Shown: in pieces, positions 28,041 to 35,858 of the stretch
Position numbering within the stretch: position 1 is the stretch's first letter
Layout: each line of letters begins with the position of its first letter
Assembly: GCF_900113655.1 (NCBI RefSeq)
Contig: NZ_FOQF01000001.1
Coordinates: forward strand, 62,001-126,000
Direction: 5' to 3'
Source of the DNA: Pseudobutyrivibrio sp. OR37
Lineage (GTDB): Bacteria; Bacillota; Clostridia; Lachnospirales; Lachnospiraceae
DNA length: 64,000 nucleotides
Program-made: the position numbers and the translations under genes
The notes under the pieces: generated by a model
What the model was told of the DNA's origin: nothing
Database searches by the model: none
Seen by the model: the letters and a program-made list of their open reading frames with translations, nothing else

Positions 28041-28754
28041 TTAATGTGTATTGAGCAGTGTAAGTATAAAGAAACACATAAGGGCTAGTAACACTACTAT
28101 TCCAATAGAATTTGCAATTAAAAACGTGTTATTGGTTGCAATCTTCTGCAAAACATCCCCGATAGTCTTAGAGCCAAACTTCTCGGCCAAGGTTTCCTTC
28201 ATTCCCTCTGTGGCAGCTTCCATTTGCTCCTTCATTGGATCTGAATAATCCAGATTGCTCTGTAAGGTTTTTAATCTCTCTTCTATGGCATCACACTTAG
28301 CCTCCACTGGTAAATTCAATTCGTCCAAATCATCTCTAAGTGTAGCTTGAATCTTTTTTATGTTTGCGCCCATGCCTTCATCCATGCCATCTAGTTTTTC
28401 TGACATGCTAGCAATAGTCTTTGTAATGTTGGCTAGAAGCTCCTGATTAGATTTATCTGCCTGTCTAATCATTGTCTTTAAGTCTGCATTTTCCTGGCGT
28501 CTGCTGTCTAATGCATCCTTTAAGGCATAGACCTCTCTTCTTAAGCGCTCCACTTCCTCTCTAATCTGGTTGTCATCATTATAATCTTCATATCTATCGT
28601 CTCTACGATAATCTTCACGCCTGTCATCTCTATGATAATCGTCATGCCTATCGTCTCTACGATAATCCTCCCGTCTGTCGTCCCGCCTGTCATCCCTTCT
28701 ATCATCTCTTCTGTCGTCTCTTCTATTATCTCTATCTCTTCTATCGTCGTACAT
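28041..28754 (-). CDS. Arg/Asp-repeat, coiled-coil, tail-anchored membrane protein
   Basis: No family is recognised. The start is chosen at 28754 (MYDDRRDRD), 7 bases after GGGGGT. The 237-residue product begins with about 60 residues built almost only from R, D, Y, H and E in RRDD/RxDD repeats. A coiled coil follows (about 65-200). One C-terminal hydrophobic helix (about 212-234) ends the protein, so it is tail-anchored with the charged part in the cytosol. It leads the kinase-regulator operon. A second tail-anchored coiled-coil protein (9985-10683) accompanies the other LytS-type kinase. A scaffold or kinase-modulator role is possible but unproven. The repeated DNA (28565-28750) is prone to slippage. 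Confidence 0.8.
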   Translation of the reverse strand: MYDDRRDRDNRRDDRRDDRRDDRRDDRREDYRRDDRHDDYHRDDRREDYRRDDRYEDYNDDNQIREEVERLRREVYALKDALDSRRQENADLKTMIRQADKSNQELLANITKTIASMSEKLDGMDEGMGANIKKIQATLRDDLDELNLPVEAKCDAIEERLKTLQSNLDYSDPMKEQMEAATEGMKETLAEKFGSKTIGDVLQKIATNNTFLIANSIGIVVLLALMCFFILTLLNTH

Positions 28755-28815
28755 TTTATTTACCCCCTGGCTATACATTGGCAATAAAACTCATTTGCTA
28801 GACTACGTTTATTAA

Positions 28816-28824
28816 ATATTAGCA
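28816..28824 (-). promoter_or_regulatory. Possible extended -10 promoter for the regulator operon
   Basis: TGC followed by TAATAT lies about 60 bases before the 28754 start codon. No good -35 box and no TGTAAC repeats were found here, so the regulator operon is not obviously under its own control. Confidence 0.4.
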
Positions 28825-28873
28825 TGATTTTTTGGCGATTTTGTTTATCAAATGTGAATTTTTTTGCACAAAT

Positions 28874-28902
28874 AAGGCCTTCCCGATGTTCGGGAAGACC
28901 TT
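28874..28902 (-). terminator. Hairpin terminator after the 28915-31134 pilin gene
   Basis: A GC-rich stem (AAGG.CTTCCCGA against TCGGGAAG.CCTT) has a 3-base loop and begins about 12 bases after the pilin stop codon. A modest U-rich tail follows on the minus strand. Confidence 0.75.
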
Positions 28903-28914
28903 CAAATAACTATT

Positions 28915-31134
28915 TTACATATATGAGCTTGGGTCTAAATTACGCTGCCTTAGGATTAAAAGTAGTAATGAGGATGACATGATAACCATTCCAAGGATTG
29001 TGAAAATAAGAATACCAATGCCTCCTGTGCTTGGGAGTGTAAGTCCTCTGTAGTTGAGCACCTTAAGCACTGCAATACCATTTTCAATTAACTGCTTGTT
29101 TGAATCATAGCTATCAAAGAAACCACATAAGCTTCCGTTAAACTCAAGCTGTGCTGTTTCATCATCGATTCGACTAATGGTAAATAAAATATCCTCTGCT
29201 AATGAGTTGTAGCCACTAGGAGCCTTTGTCTCCATAAGGATATAGTTTCCAGCATCAAGTCCTTTTACAAGGATACCTGTATCTGAAGCTACAGATGTAA
29301 GACTACCCTCAAATGGTGTCTCTTCATTAATGGCACCTGCTGTATATTTTACAAATACTCTTGCAACCACTGCATTTTTCTCATAAGCCACACCACTTGT
29401 TGTTACTCCTGCATCTTCCATGGTTTGTGTATATACGTAATAATTACTTTCAGGACCTTTACTATTAATATCCTCTTCAATTTCCTCAAAGGAAAGCTCT
29501 AAGGTGTCGGCAGCACTTCCATTCATATCTGCCTGCCAGATAAACTGCTTGTTGTCCTCAATATAAGTATTCACTTCCTTGTATAGATTAAACTGGGCGC
29601 CTGCTAAAGCTTCCTGGCTGTTTCCATCCAGCTTGATGAGCTGCATACCATAAGTATAAGCTCTTACTGTATCTGAAATACCTGATGTTCCTTCGTATAC
29701 AATTGTTGCTGTGTTATAGTTTCCTTCTGAATTGACCTCTATCTTATCAGTAACAATGGCCTTGTAGGACAATGTTACAATTGCAGTATCATAGGTTCTA
29801 CCATCTGTGTCATCCTTAATCATCTGCTTTAACACACCAACATTAATGTTAAGCTTGATATAGGTGCATTCTACGCCATCAGCATTTTCCTTGGTTCTAA
29901 TTTCGTCTAGTGTGTAGACTGGTGCTGATTTTTTAATTGCATAATAGCTGTGGCCTGCTTCATAACCATCCAGTAAAGCAAGTGAAGTGCAATTAGTTGT
30001 GTAATCACTAATATTTCCATCTGTAAGCTCATAGTAATCTTCTCCTTCCGTTAATCCTGTTTTATCATAGGTTTCATCTGCTATTTCATAGTAATCAAAA
30101 GGTATTGTTGGAAAGTCCTCTTTAACGGATCCTTCCATAGAACCTGTAGTTGTAAAGCTAACATCTAATTCGTTGGATACCCCATCATTATTTGCATCGT
30201 AGATGGTAAAGGCTGGGCTCATGTAATCCTCGATGTACATTGAATATGCCTGGTCCATTGCTCTTGTGTAGGTTACTCTATCCTTGTAAAGAGTTGGTAA
30301 AGTAATATCTACATCGAAATCTACAACCTCGCCTATTCTTACATCATCTGCCTGCTTACCATTTATTTTCTTATCGATGGTGGCATCTGCTGATTTAAGC
30401 TCGGCAAAATAAACTGAATCTACGTAATAATTTCCCTCTGGTCCATTAATCTTTGGTGTTAAATCCTTTACCACTGGGGTAAATCTCTTAGCATCTGCTG
30501 TAACCATAACAGCATAGATACCAAGCTCAAGATCAGAAAATGTAACTTCCAGATTTTCTACATCCTCTACTGTTACACTATCCTTATAAGGTGTTAATTT
30601 GCCCTGGTAAACTGTATTTTCATCTTCCACACTAGAAGAAGAACCATACTCGATAACATTGAGTGGTCCACTTGAATCTCTGTTATAAAGTAAGTATTTA
30701 TAAAACTCTGTCCAGGTAGACTGGCTGGCAGATGCAAGATTCTTAGGTGATGCATAGGCTGTTTTAATAGTTCCATTTGAAGAATAATTATCGTATGCCT
30801 GCAGCCAATCAGAAACCTGTGTTACCCAATAAGGATCAGAATATTTTTTTGTAACTGTGTCGTAATTTACTGAAGCTATTTTATAAATAGTAACCTTCTC
30901 TCCTACTGAGGTTGTCTTTACTACTAAAGAGGTTGTAGCATTTTCGCTATCTACCTTAATGTTTGATGCAGCAGCTGTTCCAGAGGTATTTTCTCTGTTA
31001 TTTAAAGAATCCACATCAAAATCTGCTGCCAGGGAATTAATTGCCATAGCAGGCAAAAGTGACATCATTAGCAGAAATACAAATATGAGACTGAGAAGTC
31101 TTTTTTTCATTGTTTTAGTATTTACCTTCTTCAT
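28915..31134 (-). CDS. LPXTG pilin with isopeptide and Cna-B domains
   Basis: The start is taken at 31134 (MKKVNTKTMKK) because GGAAGGTGA lies 6 bases upstream; an in-frame ATG five codons earlier lies in that site. The 739-residue protein has a signal peptide (about 1-37) and an N-terminal pilin domain that starts with DVDSLNNREN, like the other pilins. It has an isopeptide-type domain (TIDKKINGKQ) and a Cna-B domain (GMQLIKLDGNS to LMETKAPSGYN with E-box). The sorting signal is LPSTGG, a hydrophobic helix and LRQRN, ending SSYM. It lacks the extra lectin or FN3 head of its larger relatives, so it could be another shaft or base pilin. It forms a single-gene transcript between promoter block D and a hairpin at 28874. 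Confidence 0.9.
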   Translation of the reverse strand: MKKVNTKTMKKRLLSLIFVFLLMMSLLPAMAINSLAADFDVDSLNNRENTSGTAAASNIKVDSENATTSLVVKTTSVGEKVTIYKIASVNYDTVTKKYSDPYWVTQVSDWLQAYDNYSSNGTIKTAYASPKNLASASQSTWTEFYKYLLYNRDSSGPLNVIEYGSSSSVEDENTVYQGKLTPYKDSVTVEDVENLEVTFSDLELGIYAVMVTADAKRFTPVVKDLTPKINGPEGNYYVDSVYFAELKSADATIDKKINGKQADDVRIGEVVDFDVDITLPTLYKDRVTYTRAMDQAYSMYIEDYMSPAFTIYDANNDGVSNELDVSFTTTGSMEGSVKEDFPTIPFDYYEIADETYDKTGLTEGEDYYELTDGNISDYTTNCTSLALLDGYEAGHSYYAIKKSAPVYTLDEIRTKENADGVECTYIKLNINVGVLKQMIKDDTDGRTYDTAIVTLSYKAIVTDKIEVNSEGNYNTATIVYEGTSGISDTVRAYTYGMQLIKLDGNSQEALAGAQFNLYKEVNTYIEDNKQFIWQADMNGSAADTLELSFEEIEEDINSKGPESNYYVYTQTMEDAGVTTSGVAYEKNAVVARVFVKYTAGAINEETPFEGSLTSVASDTGILVKGLDAGNYILMETKAPSGYNSLAEDILFTISRIDDETAQLEFNGSLCGFFDSYDSNKQLIENGIAVLKVLNYRGLTLPSTGGIGILIFTILGMVIMSSSLLLLILRQRNLDPSSYM

Positions 31135-31185
31135 AATGTCACCTTCCATCTCTACAAAACAGGACTGTATCCTTATGATGGTTAC

Positions 31186-31219
31186 ATTTTACCCCCACCC
31201 ATGTTACAAAGCTGTTACA
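31186..31219 (-). promoter_or_regulatory. TGTAAC direct-repeat promoter block D (28915-31134 pilin)
   Basis: TGTAAC repeats lie at 31214-31219 and 31203-31208 (11-bp period), then 11 bases, then TAAAAT at 31186-31191. A further TGTAAC-like copy at 31181-31186 lies two turns downstream and overlaps the -10 box. The spacer between repeats (AGCTT) differs most from the consensus TAGTT. Confidence 0.82.
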
Positions 31220-31243
31220 CATGAATTTGTAATTTTTTGTAAT

Positions 31244-31276
31244 AAAAAAACACCCGAAGGTCAATGCCTTCGGGTG
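31244..31276 (-). terminator. Strong intrinsic terminator after the lectin adhesin gene
   Basis: A perfect 10-bp GC-rich stem (31251-31260 with 31267-31276) and a 6-base loop are followed on the minus strand by seven U. It lies 12 bases past the 31289 stop. Confidence 0.92.
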
Positions 31277-31288
31277 TAGGTTACTAAT

Positions 31289-34200
31289 TTAGAAGTTATC
31301 TTCCATTCGTCTTCTGTTTAACATAATCAGGATTACTGTACCCATCAGTACTGTACCAATGATTACGAATAACAGGATACCAATTCCACCAGTACTTGGA
31401 AGTGTAAGTCCCTGGTAGTTGTATACATCAATGGAGATGCACGCATTCTGGTTGATTACTGCTGTTTCTGGATTAGTAGCATCATAATCATCTGACATTT
31501 CTCTGAACCATACCAAAGATTTGTCTGTAGTCTTTAGCTGCTCTTCATCCTCTGTAAGTCTATTAATTTCGAAGTAAATATCTTCTGCTAATTCGTTGTA
31601 TCCACTAGGTGCCTTAGTCTCTACTAAGATATATTTGCCATCTGCAAGACCGTGAGCTGTAATACCTTTGTCATTGCCCACAGATACCAATGTATCAAAT
31701 TCACCAGTGCTTCCCTGTGTGAATACTCCGTTGTCCATTACAACCTTCTTGAAGTATCTATCAGAGGCATCTCCTTCTCCTGGAAGTACATAATAATTCT
31801 CATGATCAGCCTCGATTACTTCTATTTCTTCTGGACTTAAGTTGCCAAGAACTTCCTTGTAAAGCTTGAACTGTGCACCTGCAAGGTATGCTCTTTCGCT
31901 GGCACTACCATCAATCTTGATGATATTTAAGCCATAGGTGTATGCATAAACTGCGTCATGCATTTCTGTCATTGAACCACCAGAAGAATCCTTCTCATAG
32001 TATACGTATGCAATATTGCTGTTTGCATTAGTATTAATCTTTGCATCTGCGTCAAGATATGCATAGTATACAAGTCTAAAGCCAAGTGGCTCTCTTTGCT
32101 CTGTTGTCTTTAAGTTATACTTCCAAGCTCTAAGTGCTGGCTCATCAAAATCAATTCTAATCTTAAGAGAGCCATCCTCTTGATTTTCAACTATGAAATC
32201 ATTAAAGATTCTTACGTTTTCTCTTCTATTATAGTAATTGCCTACCAAATCAGAATTCTTTGTAATAATGTTTGTGTAATCAATCTGGTCGCCAGCCTTA
32301 TCCATTGTAAGTCCGTTAGAACCTGACACTGGAGATGCTGTAAACTTGTATGGGCTACTTGTAGGAATACCATTCTGAGTAATAAGCTCTGGCTTCATCT
32401 CTCCCTCATCCTCATACAAGTAGTATAGCTTAAGATCATGGTCACCACCTTCTAATAAAGTGAAGCCGTTAGCCATAATATCCTCGAAGTACAGCTGATA
32501 GCCGCTACCTTCACCTGAAGTAAGTCTATCCTTGTATTCAGGAAGCTGGAAGTCAATTCTAAATTCGATTGGATCATCTGTATTGTTGATTTCGGCAATA
32601 TCTTCCTTGGCATCATTAATATACTTGTCAATTGTAGGTTCAACTTCCTTGATGTATACAGTAAACATATCCTGTACAAAGAAGTTGCCCTGTGGACCAG
32701 ACTGCTGTGGATATACAGCTGCAACTGTAACTGCATAGCTACTTGAACCAGCCTTTGCCAATATTGCATAAATACCATAGTTGATATTATCAAACTTAAC
32801 AGCGTATCTTGTTGCGCCATCAGCGCTTGATGCAACCTCTGCACCTTCTGCATCCACGTAAACGTCAGCCATTGAGTTGTATTGGCTAGGTGAATTATTA
32901 ACTACCAAATCTTGTAACAAACCTGTGGCATTTCCTTCAGAATCTACAATTACACCGCCTTTATTCTGAAGCATATCCTTGTAAAAGGCTGAAATAGTAC
33001 TTGAAGATGCCTTTCCATTTGCCAGGTCGTAAGGCGTTGCAGCCGATTTTGAATAACCAGAAGTACTAATCCATTCCTGCACCTCTGGTACCCAGGCAAT
33101 CTTGTTCAAGGTATTCTCAGAATCGTTCCATGGCATCTCAGCAATCTTGTACATTGAAAGGGTATCTGAAGATGTTGCAAGAACAACCTGTAAATCAGAA
33201 TATGCTGTACTTGATGTTACCTTACGCTGATAGGGAACCTCTTCCTTTGAATACTGCTTATTATTTAATGAATCCACTGCATAATCTGCATCTGGATCAT
33301 AAATCTTAAATGTAGATACAGCCTTTGCTGTTACTGTATTTGATGCAAGCTTCGTATTCTTAACACTTACATCTACCTCTGCATAATAATATCCAATATC
33401 TGTTGGAGGGCCAGCTAATTGCTGTCCACCACTATAAATACCTGCTCCATCAACCTTAAAATATTTAATTGGAGAAATTGTTGTATTTGCTGCACCTGCT
33501 GCAGACTTAATGGCAATATCGCCATCTATGGTTGCACTATTATAAACCTTTCCATCATAAGGCACATCAGCGGTCTTAATATTCATATCAATAGTTACAC
33601 CAAGTGTAGATTCGTTTGTTGCGAAATATGAACACTTAGGGTCAGCTGCTGAACAGAACATCTTAATTGTATCTGAACCTGCTGGAGAATATAAATTCCA
33701 AATGTGACTTAGAGGCTGAGTTGTTGTCTTAAATTCAAAGTTAGTCTTTGCCTTCTGGCCTGCTTCTGTTAATCCTGTTACAGCATCACCATATTCTACG
33801 AAGAAACCTGTAGATGTATAATCTGTAACACTTGAAGAACCATATTGAGCCATGTTAGTAGAGCTAATATCATTCCATGAATAACCGGATGCCTTATAAT
33901 ATGGTGATGAAGAATTAATCTTTCCACTTCTGGCACCGGTAGACCAACCTGTACCAATCTTAAGTGTTGTCATAGCAAACTCAACGTTAGAGTTGTTTGG
34001 CTCACCACTATTCCAGTTGTTATACATTCCATTGCTGTCGGCTGTTCTCATAAGAGCGTCTGTACCCTTAACAGCATTTAAGAACTTACCACCATTAACA
34101 TTGACATCAGGACCACATGACCAATACCAGTAACCAATAGCATTATCCGATGCTCCTGATGGTTCAGTAAATGTCTTGTAATAAGGAATACCATTCTTTG

Positions 34201-34918
34201 TATCAGATGCACCATGATTCATTCTGGTACCACCCATCCAACCGATTTCGTTAGATGTCTGATAAATGAAGAAATCTTCCTGTATACTAGATACTGTTAC
34301 AAGATAGCCCTGCAAACCTTCATACTGCATATCAAGTGCTGTGTAATATGAATATTCCCAAGAACCATATTGCCATGTCTTTCCTGTTCCATCAGCTTTA
34401 CCTGCTGCGCCACCAAGCTTATGATCAAACTTGATAAACTGATAATAATGGCCTGTATCTTCTGAATAGAAGGTCATGTATCTAACTATATCTCTACCAA
34501 TAGAGAAGTTAATTTTCTGAGAAGAGTTTTGGCAATTTAAAAATTTAATTTTTCTAATATAAGCAGCAATATCAACCAGATTCTTACCTTCTGGGATATT
34601 GATAACATAAGTACCATCTGTACTAAGCTTTGTCTCGTAAGTAAAGCCTGCCATATTAGTAGGAAGAACAGCCTTCTCACCATTAGTTCTTACAGAAGTA
34701 AAGTTAATAACAATACTTTTGTAAAGATTAGCGCCAGTACCCAGACAGTTACTATAGGTCATTGTTCCTGATACAGCATCATAGGAAGGCTGACCTACAT
34801 CAATCTTATCTGCTACTGCAGCATAGGTTGGAACTGATGGCACTACCATAGCTGCCACCATCAAGATTGTTACCAATAATGATAAAAATCTCTGTTTGAA
34901 TGTTTTTCCTTTTGCCAT
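31289..34918 (-). CDS. LPXTG pilin-type adhesin with C-type lectin-like domain
   Basis: This is a probable pilus tip adhesin that binds sugars. I choose the start at 34918 (MAKGKTFKQR), 6 bases after GGAGG. An earlier ATG at 34993 lies inside the promoter -10 box and cannot be used. The 1209-residue protein has a signal peptide (1-33), a beta domain, then a C-type lectin-like domain at about 147-380. That domain carries the calcium and sugar motifs WNSGEPNN (E306-P307-N308) and WND (348-350). An MBG-like module (IGYYYAEVDV), an isopeptide-type domain (TIDKYINDAK) and a Cna-B domain (GLNIIKIDG to LVETKAPSGYN) follow. The sorting signal is LPSTGG, a helix and NRRRMEDNF. EPN in C-type lectins usually means mannose-type specificity; applying this here is inference. 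Confidence 0.92.
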   Translation of the reverse strand: MAKGKTFKQRFLSLLVTILMVAAMVVPSVPTYAAVADKIDVGQPSYDAVSGTMTYSNCLGTGANLYKSIVINFTSVRTNGEKAVLPTNMAGFTYETKLSTDGTYVINIPEGKNLVDIAAYIRKIKFLNCQNSSQKINFSIGRDIVRYMTFYSEDTGHYYQFIKFDHKLGGAAGKADGTGKTWQYGSWEYSYYTALDMQYEGLQGYLVTVSSIQEDFFIYQTSNEIGWMGGTRMNHGASDTKNGIPYYKTFTEPSGASDNAIGYWYWSCGPDVNVNGGKFLNAVKGTDALMRTADSNGMYNNWNSGEPNNSNVEFAMTTLKIGTGWSTGARSGKINSSSPYYKASGYSWNDISSTNMAQYGSSSVTDYTSTGFFVEYGDAVTGLTEAGQKAKTNFEFKTTTQPLSHIWNLYSPAGSDTIKMFCSAADPKCSYFATNESTLGVTIDMNIKTADVPYDGKVYNSATIDGDIAIKSAAGAANTTISPIKYFKVDGAGIYSGGQQLAGPPTDIGYYYAEVDVSVKNTKLASNTVTAKAVSTFKIYDPDADYAVDSLNNKQYSKEEVPYQRKVTSSTAYSDLQVVLATSSDTLSMYKIAEMPWNDSENTLNKIAWVPEVQEWISTSGYSKSAATPYDLANGKASSSTISAFYKDMLQNKGGVIVDSEGNATGLLQDLVVNNSPSQYNSMADVYVDAEGAEVASSADGATRYAVKFDNINYGIYAILAKAGSSSYAVTVAAVYPQQSGPQGNFFVQDMFTVYIKEVEPTIDKYINDAKEDIAEINNTDDPIEFRIDFQLPEYKDRLTSGEGSGYQLYFEDIMANGFTLLEGGDHDLKLYYLYEDEGEMKPELITQNGIPTSSPYKFTASPVSGSNGLTMDKAGDQIDYTNIITKNSDLVGNYYNRRENVRIFNDFIVENQEDGSLKIRIDFDEPALRAWKYNLKTTEQREPLGFRLVYYAYLDADAKINTNANSNIAYVYYEKDSSGGSMTEMHDAVYAYTYGLNIIKIDGSASERAYLAGAQFKLYKEVLGNLSPEEIEVIEADHENYYVLPGEGDASDRYFKKVVMDNGVFTQGSTGEFDTLVSVGNDKGITAHGLADGKYILVETKAPSGYNELAEDIYFEINRLTEDEEQLKTTDKSLVWFREMSDDYDATNPETAVINQNACISIDVYNYQGLTLPSTGGIGILLFVIIGTVLMGTVILIMLNRRRMEDNF

Positions 34919-34991
34919 AAAAAACCTCCAATCACTTCTCTCTAGTATTAAACACGTAAATGTATTAACCCACTTTGGATTCTGTAATGCC

Positions 34992-35025
34992 ATTCTATAA
35001 TCCCCCCTGTTACAAACTAGTTACA
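34992..35025 (-). promoter_or_regulatory. TGTAAC direct-repeat promoter block E (lectin adhesin)
   Basis: TGTAAC repeats lie at 35020-35025 and 35009-35014 (11-bp period), then 11 bases, then TAGAAT at 34992-34997. The predicted leader is about 67 bases, ending at the 34918 start codon. Confidence 0.85.
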
Positions 35026-35061
35026 CTTTGAAAAAATTTTTCAGATTATATTTTTTTACAT

Positions 35062-35103
35062 AAAAAAAGTAAAACCAAAGGTTGTATTCCTTCAGTTTTA
35101 CTT
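35062..35103 (-). terminator. Intrinsic terminator after the zinc-ribbon gene pair
   Basis: Arms at 35067-35081 and 35089-35103 pair at 13 of 15 positions. Seven U follow on the minus strand, about 27 bases past the 35131 stop. Confidence 0.8.
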
Positions 35104-35130
35104 AAATCATTAATTGTAATATTAGCTCAA

Positions 35131-35808
35131 CTAATCAGTATCTAATGAATTCAGTATTTTTTTACTACATCTAGTCGTTACCTCTATATAATAATTATAA
35201 TCAGCAGTTGTCATAGATTCAGTCTTATATGAATCAACTTTTGATAAATATTCATTATACTTTGAAAGAAAATCGTAATAATCTGTAAGTAACCCAATAT
35301 CAGTCGGATTATTATTGTATTCTTTCATAAACACAATATATTCATCAATAAATGATTCATAGGAATCAAGAAACTCCTTCAATTCTGGTGTGACATTTTT
35401 ATAGTCATTTGAAACATTAATATTACTTGCAGAGTCCCTAGTATTATTATTTTGAGGCGTAATAACCGTATGTACCAAAAGGCAAATCATACATACACCA
35501 ATTACTATGGTAACGATAGGAAAACCTTTTAACTTACACTTTTTTATAATCGATACAATAGCTATAACAAATGCAAGTAAACACAAAATTAAAAAAAGAA
35601 ATACATTATCTATAAAAAATGCTGCCACAAGTATTAATAAAGAAAATATGCCTAATAATGTATAGACTTTATTTGTTTCTTCCATACCATTCTTTTTGAC
35701 ATTCTCTTTTCTGGTAGATGAAATACTATAATTTATCTGATTTCCACAATTGTGGCAAAAAACAGCATCATCCATAACATAGGCACCGCAATTAGAACAA
35801 TAAGCCAT
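35131..35808 (-). CDS. Zinc-ribbon membrane protein of unknown function
   Basis: The start is chosen at 35808 (MAYCSNCG), 6 bases after GAGAGGAG. The 225-residue protein begins with a zinc ribbon (CxxC at 4-7 and CxxC near 19-22). Two closely spaced hydrophobic hairpins follow (about 48-85 and 90-118). A C-terminal helical region (about 145-225) is rich in Tyr, Asp and Ser. The N-terminal ribbon should be cytosolic. It follows another zinc-ribbon gene by 50 bp and ends at a clear terminator. Many Lachnospiraceae carry such proteins; no function is assigned. Confidence 0.75.
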   Translation of the reverse strand: MAYCSNCGAYVMDDAVFCHNCGNQINYSISSTRKENVKKNGMEETNKVYTLLGIFSLLILVAAFFIDNVFLFLILCLLAFVIAIVSIIKKCKLKGFPIVTIVIGVCMICLLVHTVITPQNNNTRDSASNINVSNDYKNVTPELKEFLDSYESFIDEYIVFMKEYNNNPTDIGLLTDYYDFLSKYNEYLSKVDSYKTESMTTADYNYYIEVTTRCSKKILNSLDTD

Positions 35809-35858
35809 AGTAGACTCCTCTCTCATCATTTATTAAGGCTAGCAATATATTATTCTAT

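Noticed and set aside
34918-34993. Longer start for the lectin adhesin
   Set aside because: The earlier ATG lies in the -10 box and the extra residues would spoil the signal peptide.
8367-35025. Recurrent GTTACA units considered as a CRISPR-like or transposon repeat
   Set aside because: They occur as short pairs at fixed distance from -10 boxes, not as arrays or element ends.
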